DNA from: JAILZP01 sp037444185
Lineage (GTDB): Bacteria > Bacillota > Desulfotomaculia > Desulfotomaculales > Desulfocucumaceae
Direction of reading: 5' to 3'
Assembly (NCBI GenBank): GCA_037444185.1
Contig: JBBIMW010000003.1
Location: forward strand, 1 to 64,000
Length of the DNA: 64,000 nt
Shown here: one piece after another, positions 59,101 through 64,000 of the stretch
Layout of the letters: each line of letters begins with the position of its first letter
How positions within the stretch are numbered: the stretch's first letter is position 1
Notes under the pieces: generated by a model
Told to the model about the DNA's origin: nothing
The model's input: the letters and a program-made list of their open reading frames with translations, nothing else
Databases searched by the model: none
Translations under genes and position numbers: made by a program

Positions 59101-60795
59101 TCAATCCTTCCCGGCCCTCTGTATTTTGGCCCAGGAGTCCTTGAGGGAGACAATCCGGTTAAACACCGGGGCCGCCGCCCTTGAATCCGCCGGGTCGGCA
59201 AAAAAGTATCCGTGCCTTAAAAACTGGTACCGGTCACCCGGCGCCGCCCCGGCCAGGGCAGGTTCCACCAGGCAGTCCGTCAGCCTCTCCAGGGAACCGG
59301 GGTTTATTTTGGCTTTAAAATCGGCGCCCCCAGCATCGTCATCCGGGTTTTCCACGGCAAACAGGTGGTCATACAGGCGGACTTCGGCCTTCACGGCGTG
59401 GGCGGCCGACACCCAGTGCAAGGTGCCCTTGACCTTGCGGGAGCCGGCGGCGGGAGTGCCGCTTTTTGTCCCGGGATCGTAGGCGCAGCGCAGCTCCGTC
59501 ACCCGGCCGGTGCCTTCATCCTTCACCACCCCCACGCACTTAATGATATAGGCGTGCTTAAGCCTCACCTCTCCGCCGGGGTACAGGCGGAAAAACTTTT
59601 TGGGCGGGTTTTCCATGAAATCGTCCCCCTCGATATACAAAACCCGGGAAAAGGGCATCTTCCGGGAACCCAGGCCGGGATTTTCGGAATTGTACTCGGC
59701 CTCCAGATATTCCACCCGGTCCCCGGGGTAGTTCTCCAGCACCACCCGGAGGGGGCGCAGCACCGCCATCACCCTGGGCGCCCGCAGATTCAGGTCCTCC
59801 CGGGCGCAGTGCTCCAGCAGGGCTATATCCACAGTGCTGTTGGCCCTGGCCACCCCGATCAGATCGCAGAACCGCCGGATGGCCTCCGGTGTATAGCCGC
59901 GCCTGCGCAGGCCTGAAATGGTGGGCATTCTGGGATCATCCCAGCCGGCGACGCATCCCCCCTCCACCAGCTGGCGGAGCTTCCGCTTACTCATCACGGT
60001 ATGGGTCAAATTCAGCCTGGCGAACTCTATCTGCCCGGGGGGGGACGGGATGCAGAGCTCCCTCAGCACCCAGTCGTACAGCGGGCGGTGGTCCTCAAAC
60101 TCCAGGGTGCAGATGGAGTGCGTTATCCCCTCCAGGGCGTCCGAAATGGGGTGGGCGTAGTCATACATGGGGTAAATGCACCACTGGTCCCCCGTCCGGT
60201 GGTGGGTGGCCCTCATTATGCGGTAAAGAACCGGGTCCCGCATATTCAGGTTGGGGGAGGACATATCTATTTTCGCCCGGAGCACCCTGGCTCCGTCGGC
60301 GAATTCTCCGGCCCTCATCCTGCGGAAAAGATTCAGGTTCTCCTCCACCGGCCGGCTGCGGTAGGGGCTGTCCCGGCCGGGGCTGGTCAGGGTGCCCCGG
60401 CATTGCCGCATCTCCTCCGGACTCAAATCACAGACATAGGCCTTGCCGGCCACAATCAGCTCCTCGGCGTACCGGTACAGTTCCTCGAAATAGTCCGACG
60501 CGTAATAAAGGCGGTCCTCCCAGCCGAATCCCAGCCATCTGACGTCTTCCTTGATGGACTCCACATATTCGGCATCCTCCTTGGCGGGATTGGTGTCGTC
60601 GAAACGCAGGTTGCACCGGCCCCGGTATTTGGCGGCGGCGCCGAAATTGAGGCAGATGGACTTGGCGTGGCCGATGTGCAGATAGCCGTTGGGCTCCGGG
60701 GGAAACCTGGTGTGCACCCGGCCTTTGTATTTATTGCTTTTCAAATCGTCTTCGATAATATCGTGGATAAAATTGGATCCCTCCAAGCGCTCCAT
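59101..60795 (-). CDS. glnS: Glutaminyl-tRNA synthetase
   Basis: A 564-residue class I synthetase charging tRNA-Gln. HIGH motif in PPEPNGYLHIGHAKSICLNFG, KMSKS-type VMSKRKL, and the beta-barrel anticodon-binding region (VLRPLRVVLENYPGD, ALYIEGDDF-like segment) are present. Features FDDTNPAKE and YDFAHP-like YDYAHPISD favour GlnRS over GluRS. ATG 60795 follows AAGGGGAGGA; the frame upstream is open 20 codons without a site. GlnRS is uncommon in Firmicutes, which mostly use GatCAB. Confidence 0.93.
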   Translation of the reverse strand: MERLEGSNFIHDIIEDDLKSNKYKGRVHTRFPPEPNGYLHIGHAKSICLNFGAAAKYRGRCNLRFDDTNPAKEDAEYVESIKEDVRWLGFGWEDRLYYASDYFEELYRYAEELIVAGKAYVCDLSPEEMRQCRGTLTSPGRDSPYRSRPVEENLNLFRRMRAGEFADGARVLRAKIDMSSPNLNMRDPVLYRIMRATHHRTGDQWCIYPMYDYAHPISDALEGITHSICTLEFEDHRPLYDWVLRELCIPSPPGQIEFARLNLTHTVMSKRKLRQLVEGGCVAGWDDPRMPTISGLRRRGYTPEAIRRFCDLIGVARANSTVDIALLEHCAREDLNLRAPRVMAVLRPLRVVLENYPGDRVEYLEAEYNSENPGLGSRKMPFSRVLYIEGDDFMENPPKKFFRLYPGGEVRLKHAYIIKCVGVVKDEGTGRVTELRCAYDPGTKSGTPAAGSRKVKGTLHWVSAAHAVKAEVRLYDHLFAVENPDDDAGGADFKAKINPGSLERLTDCLVEPALAGAAPGDRYQFLRHGYFFADPADSRAAAPVFNRIVSLKDSWAKIQRAGKD

Positions 60796-60855
60796 TCCTC
60801 CCCTTGCATTGCAAAGCTTTTTCCACACATTATTCCCCGCAATATATATTTTCAC

Positions 60856-60890
60856 AATTAGGTACCGGGTACCAAAGTTATTAAGTTATT
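60856..60890. repeat. GGTACC palindrome family, copy f
   Basis: AATTAGGTA-CCGGG-TACCAAAGTT, then TATTAAGTTATT. It lies just upstream of glnS. Confidence 0.65.
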
Positions 60891-60961
60891 TACAGTCCAG
60901 CCAAATTAACAATAAATGGGTATTGTAACATTCTCCATGGCGCATCTGTTTTTTAGCGCAA

Positions 60962-62035
60962 TCAATCTAAATCAGTGGCCAGAGTAGTGTTGTGGTCGGG
61001 GCATATAAAAACCCCGCTCCCGTCGGGAACCAGGCGGCGGGTGGGCCTGCGGCACCGTGGACAGGCCGGGGCCTCCACCCGGGCGCTAAGGGGATTATAT
61101 ACCACCGGCTGATACAGAAACCGATCCCTGTGCTGCACCTCCATCTTAGCGTGCAGGCAGGGCAGATGGCAGGCCACCAGGTGATCCAGGCGCAGCTCAG
61201 CCTCCAGTTGGTACCGCTGGGCAGCATCTTTATCCCGTCGCTTCCAGTCGGCAATGACGGCTTCGATCTTTTTGCCCAGCCGTTCTTTTTTCTCTCCTTC
61301 AACGGCGGCCATTTTTTTTTCCAATTCAATCATTGTTTCTTTATAATAGCCAGCTATTCTGGCCAATTCACCCCTTAACGCCGACCGGGCAGACCGGCGG
61401 AGGTCCGCCCCCCGTCTCAGGGCCTGGCTTTCAGCCTCCCGGCAAGCGGCCTGATACAGGTCCGCCAAGGGCCGGACCTCTGCGGAAGGCAGTTTGTATC
61501 CCGGGATCTCAATGGGCACGGAGTTTTTCCACGCTTCCGTGAAATCCGGACGCACACAGCCCGAATAACCATCCACCACAACGGTGACAATATCTTCGGT
61601 CTTTTCAAAAGACCTGAAAGAGCACCGAAAAACAAAGGCGTAAAAAACATGGTCGAGGGCCTGCAGCACAACCTGCCTTGCCGGGCGGCACCGGACAAAC
61701 TCAATGGACTCATTGACCTGGCGGTCTATTTTCTTTTGAACGGAAGGGGGATCGCCGGGCCAGTACAAATCAGTGTAGCGGCCAAAGCGCATAGCCATTC
61801 GCACCAGCTCGTCCAGCAATTGGCTGCCGTACGTGATGTAGGCGCTTCCCGGCATCTCGGAGGCCACCTCATGGTCAAAGGCCATCACCAGGTGATTGCC
61901 TTTAAACAGTGGCGCCAGTTCGTCAGGCAATAATACCTCCCGGGCGGCAAAGCCCGCCTTTTCCACCACGGCGCCTGCCCGCCGGAGGGAAGCCGTGACA
62001 AAGTCCTCCAGGCCATATTCCGATATTTTAATCAT
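60962..62035 (-). CDS. Unrecognised partner of a SNF2-type helicase
   Basis: A 357-residue protein. The first 190 residues are mixed alpha/beta (FKGNHLVMAFDHEVASEMPGS, TVVVDGYSG); residues 200-290 are a long charged helix pair with EIKE-like repeats (IELEKKMAAVEGEKKERLGKK); the C-terminus has a zinc-ribbon-like CPRCRRPTRRLVP...FICPDH. The start overlaps the helicase stop by eight bases, so the two are coupled and probably work together. I do not recognise a family; Bacillus YqhH-YqhG is a comparable helicase-partner pair but without evident sequence likeness. Confidence 0.7.
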   Translation of the reverse strand: MIKISEYGLEDFVTASLRRAGAVVEKAGFAAREVLLPDELAPLFKGNHLVMAFDHEVASEMPGSAYITYGSQLLDELVRMAMRFGRYTDLYWPGDPPSVQKKIDRQVNESIEFVRCRPARQVVLQALDHVFYAFVFRCSFRSFEKTEDIVTVVVDGYSGCVRPDFTEAWKNSVPIEIPGYKLPSAEVRPLADLYQAACREAESQALRRGADLRRSARSALRGELARIAGYYKETMIELEKKMAAVEGEKKERLGKKIEAVIADWKRRDKDAAQRYQLEAELRLDHLVACHLPCLHAKMEVQHRDRFLYQPVVYNPLSARVEAPACPRCRRPTRRLVPDGSGVFICPDHNTTLATDLD

Positions 62036-63848
62036 CTGGCTTCAGATCCCCCAGCAGCCTGTCATCCAGATCCCTGACCGTCAGGTAATGATTCTTGGCC
62101 GACATCATCTGCCGGCCCAGTTCATCCATTTCCCTTTTTAAATCATTTTCGTCCGACGATCTGGCCCAGATGTCCATGACAATATCTTCAAACTCCCTTT
62201 TTTCGTCAAGATTGCCCAAAATCATGTCCAGTTCACCCACCACCAGCTGAAACATATTAATCTTTGCATCCAGTAAATCCAATATATGGGATTCCACCGT
62301 GCCGGCGGCAGACAGGTTGTAGATCCGTACATCAGAGGCCTGTCCCAAGCGGTGTATGCGGCCGATGCGCTGCTCGATGCGCATGGGGTTCCACGGCAAA
62401 TCATAGTTGATCAGCACATTGCAAAAATGCAGGTTTCTCCCTTCGCTGCCAGTGTCTGTGGAAACCAGCACCCTGGCCTCCCCCGCAAAAATCTTCAGCT
62501 GTTCCTCCTTTTCCATCCGGCGCAGCCCCCCGTGAATCTGCGCCACATTAAATCCTCCCCGGCGCAAAAGATCCACCAGAAATGAATGTGTTCGCTGAAA
62601 TCCGGTAAAAACAATGGCCTTGCCAGATGTGCCGGCCAACAGCTGAAGCAGCGCCTCGGCCTTCCTGCGCCTGGAAACCGAGCCGGCCTGTTCGGCTAGC
62701 ACACGGAAAATTTTCCTAATCACCGCTGGATATCCCTCGTTGGCGGACATTTTTTCCAGGGTGGGCATCACCGCCTCAATGCTGCTGCCAACCTCCCGCT
62801 GCAACATTTTCAATATTAACTTTTCCGTTCCCCTATTGTCTTTGCCTTCACTGAAACCGGAGAAATAGTGGCCGCGAACAAAAACGGTGAGCCGTTGATA
62901 AAAAGCCATTTCCTCGTCAGAAAGCTGCAGTTCCACCACCTCGGCCTGGCGCCGGCTGGTGATGACGCCTGTTTCGCTGCGCCGGTTGCGGATCATCACC
63001 TCCCGAACCAGCCGTTTCAATGCTTCGGCATTTTTTGGCTTCAGGGGATCACCCCGGGTGATGTACTTGCGCTTGAAGGAGGCCGCTGTTTCCAGCTGGC
63101 CAGGCTGAATCAGGGTGATCAGATTGAACAATTCCTCCAGATTGTTTTCCACCGGCGTTGCGGTGAGCAAAAGGATATATTTTTTTTTCAGCCGGTTAAC
63201 CAGCTTATAAGCCAAGGTAGCGGGATTTTTCAGGTGATGGGCCTCGTCCACCACCACCAGGTCGTACTCGGAATCAAGCACCTGATCCCGGTTGCTCTCT
63301 CTTTTGGCTGTATCCATGGAGACGATGATGCGGGAAAATTCTTTCCACGGAAAGGGATGATTTTTAAATGCCGGCGCATCGTAGGCGATAAAATCAAGGT
63401 TGAATTTGTTCCGCATCTCCTGCTGCCACTGTTCCACCAGTGAAGGGGGGACCAGCAGCAGCACCTTCTGCGCCAGCCCCCTCAATATGTATTCAAGTAT
63501 AATCAGCCCGGCCTCAATAGTCTTGCCCAATCCCACCTCGTCGCATAAAAGGGCCCGCCCGCGCAAATTCGCCAGAACGTGCCTCACTGTTTTGAGCTGG
63601 TAATCCAGCGGCTCCACATCCCGCACCAGCGAAAGGGCCAGCAGGCGGTCGAAGCCCGGGCTTAAGGAGAGCTGCAGGGCCCGGCGGCGCAAAATAAGGT
63701 CCGACACCGGCGATTCATCCGCCGCCGCTGATTTCCCGCGCCTTTTTTCTTCCGCCAGCCTTAAAACAGCCGTGTCCTCTTCCGGAAATAAAACAATTTT
63801 CACCGCTTCCTCTCCGGCATTTTCTTCTTCATAAGATCTGTCCGCCAC
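62028..63848 (-). CDS. SNF2/RapA-type helicase (5' end possibly beyond window)
   Basis: An SF2 ATP-dependent DNA translocase of at least 606 residues. Motif I is CDEVGLGKTIEAG, motif II VVDEAHHLK, motif III LLTATPVEN, and motifs V-VI STDTGSEGRNLHF and NPMRIEQRIGRIHRLGQ. It should move on duplex DNA rather than unwind it. The GTG at 63848 is one possible start, with AGGAG 12 bases upstream, but the frame stays open to 64000 without a stop, so the gene may begin outside the window. Coupled to the unknown gene downstream. Confidence 0.88.
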   Translation of the reverse strand: MADRSYEEENAGEEAVKIVLFPEEDTAVLRLAEEKRRGKSAAADESPVSDLILRRRALQLSLSPGFDRLLALSLVRDVEPLDYQLKTVRHVLANLRGRALLCDEVGLGKTIEAGLIILEYILRGLAQKVLLLVPPSLVEQWQQEMRNKFNLDFIAYDAPAFKNHPFPWKEFSRIIVSMDTAKRESNRDQVLDSEYDLVVVDEAHHLKNPATLAYKLVNRLKKKYILLLTATPVENNLEELFNLITLIQPGQLETAASFKRKYITRGDPLKPKNAEALKRLVREVMIRNRRSETGVITSRRQAEVVELQLSDEEMAFYQRLTVFVRGHYFSGFSEGKDNRGTEKLILKMLQREVGSSIEAVMPTLEKMSANEGYPAVIRKIFRVLAEQAGSVSRRRKAEALLQLLAGTSGKAIVFTGFQRTHSFLVDLLRRGGFNVAQIHGGLRRMEKEEQLKIFAGEARVLVSTDTGSEGRNLHFCNVLINYDLPWNPMRIEQRIGRIHRLGQASDVRIYNLSAAGTVESHILDLLDAKINMFQLVVGELDMILGNLDEKREFEDIVMDIWARSSDENDLKREMDELGRQMMSAKNHYLTVRDLDDRLLGDLKPDD

Positions 63849-64000
63849 CCCAACGGCAGACTCCTGATACAGAAAGCCGGGGCCGGCCGGTGATTCCGCC
63901 GGCGCACATTTTTTCTCCGGCCCCGGACTGCCTGTCGGATCCCTCCGGCCGAAATGCTCCGCTGTTTCGGCCCTGGAAGCCGCCCCCCCGGAAAAAAGAG

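Noticed and set aside
7109..63870. CRISPR array made from the GAATCCAGGAG repeats
   Set aside because: Copies are far apart, unequal in length and have no regular spacers; no cas genes are present.

Overview
The window reads as a piece of a GC-rich, endospore-forming, Gram-positive anaerobe of the Desulfotomaculum/Pelotomaculum type (Peptococcaceae-like). The reasons are dissimilatory sulfite reductase genes (dsrABD, dsrC and a two-gene dsrMK without dsrJOP), spore germination genes (sleB-ypeB), a Spo0F-like regulator, a T-box leader, and many GTG/TTG starts behind strong AGGAGG sites. Two runs of N show that it is a scaffolded draft assembly; each breaks one gene.

Layout. 1-7.3 kb (minus strand): housekeeping block argS, xapX-like, pyrG, sppA, Yip1-like, spo0F-like, zinc-ribbon protein. 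7.3-13.7 kb (minus): a coiled-coil membrane protein, paaK-like ligase, then a T-box-led lrp-aminotransferase pair, then sleB-ypeB with a sigma-G-like promoter. 13.7-25.7 kb: two dsr clusters on the minus strand (ferredoxin-dsrM-dsrK, dsrC, cbiA/dsrN-like; and ferredoxin, dsrA-dsrB-dsrD) around two HEAT-repeat genes, an fmdB-like gene, a YkgJ-type protein and a TPR protein. 26-36.7 kb (minus): lysA, Ktr/Trk K+ uptake, and an RND efflux pair next to a two-component system.

36.8-56.1 kb is the most distinctive part. A plus-strand tungsten aldehyde oxidoreductase operon (FeS, AOR, MoaD-like, ThiF-like, NuoE, NuoF, NuoG-like) faces a minus-strand 2-oxoacid:ferredoxin oxidoreductase operon (gamma, GltD-like flavoprotein with ferredoxin tail, alpha, beta). 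Beside them lie a sigma-54 enhancer-binding protein and a plus-strand operon of a hydantoinase-family hydrolase, a molybdopterin oxidoreductase, an FeS subunit and an NrfD-like anchor. I find a -24/-12 (sigma-54) promoter before each of the three operons, and upstream of each promoter one or two copies of the same interrupted palindrome YGGTA-N8-TACCR. I infer that one regulator at 48554-50260 drives all three operons as a single redox regulon. Its substrate is not evident from the sequence.

56-64 kb holds a small unknown protein, a membrane-anchored 5'-nucleotidase, glnS, and a SNF2-type helicase with an unrecognised partner; the helicase frame stays open to the window edge. Throughout, intergenic regions carry two dispersed repeat families: a roughly 29-bp palindrome with GGTACC arms (six copies), and an element built on TGGAATCCAGAATCCAGGAG, including two 117-bp copies differing at two positions. 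No tRNA, rRNA, CRISPR or intact insertion sequence was seen.
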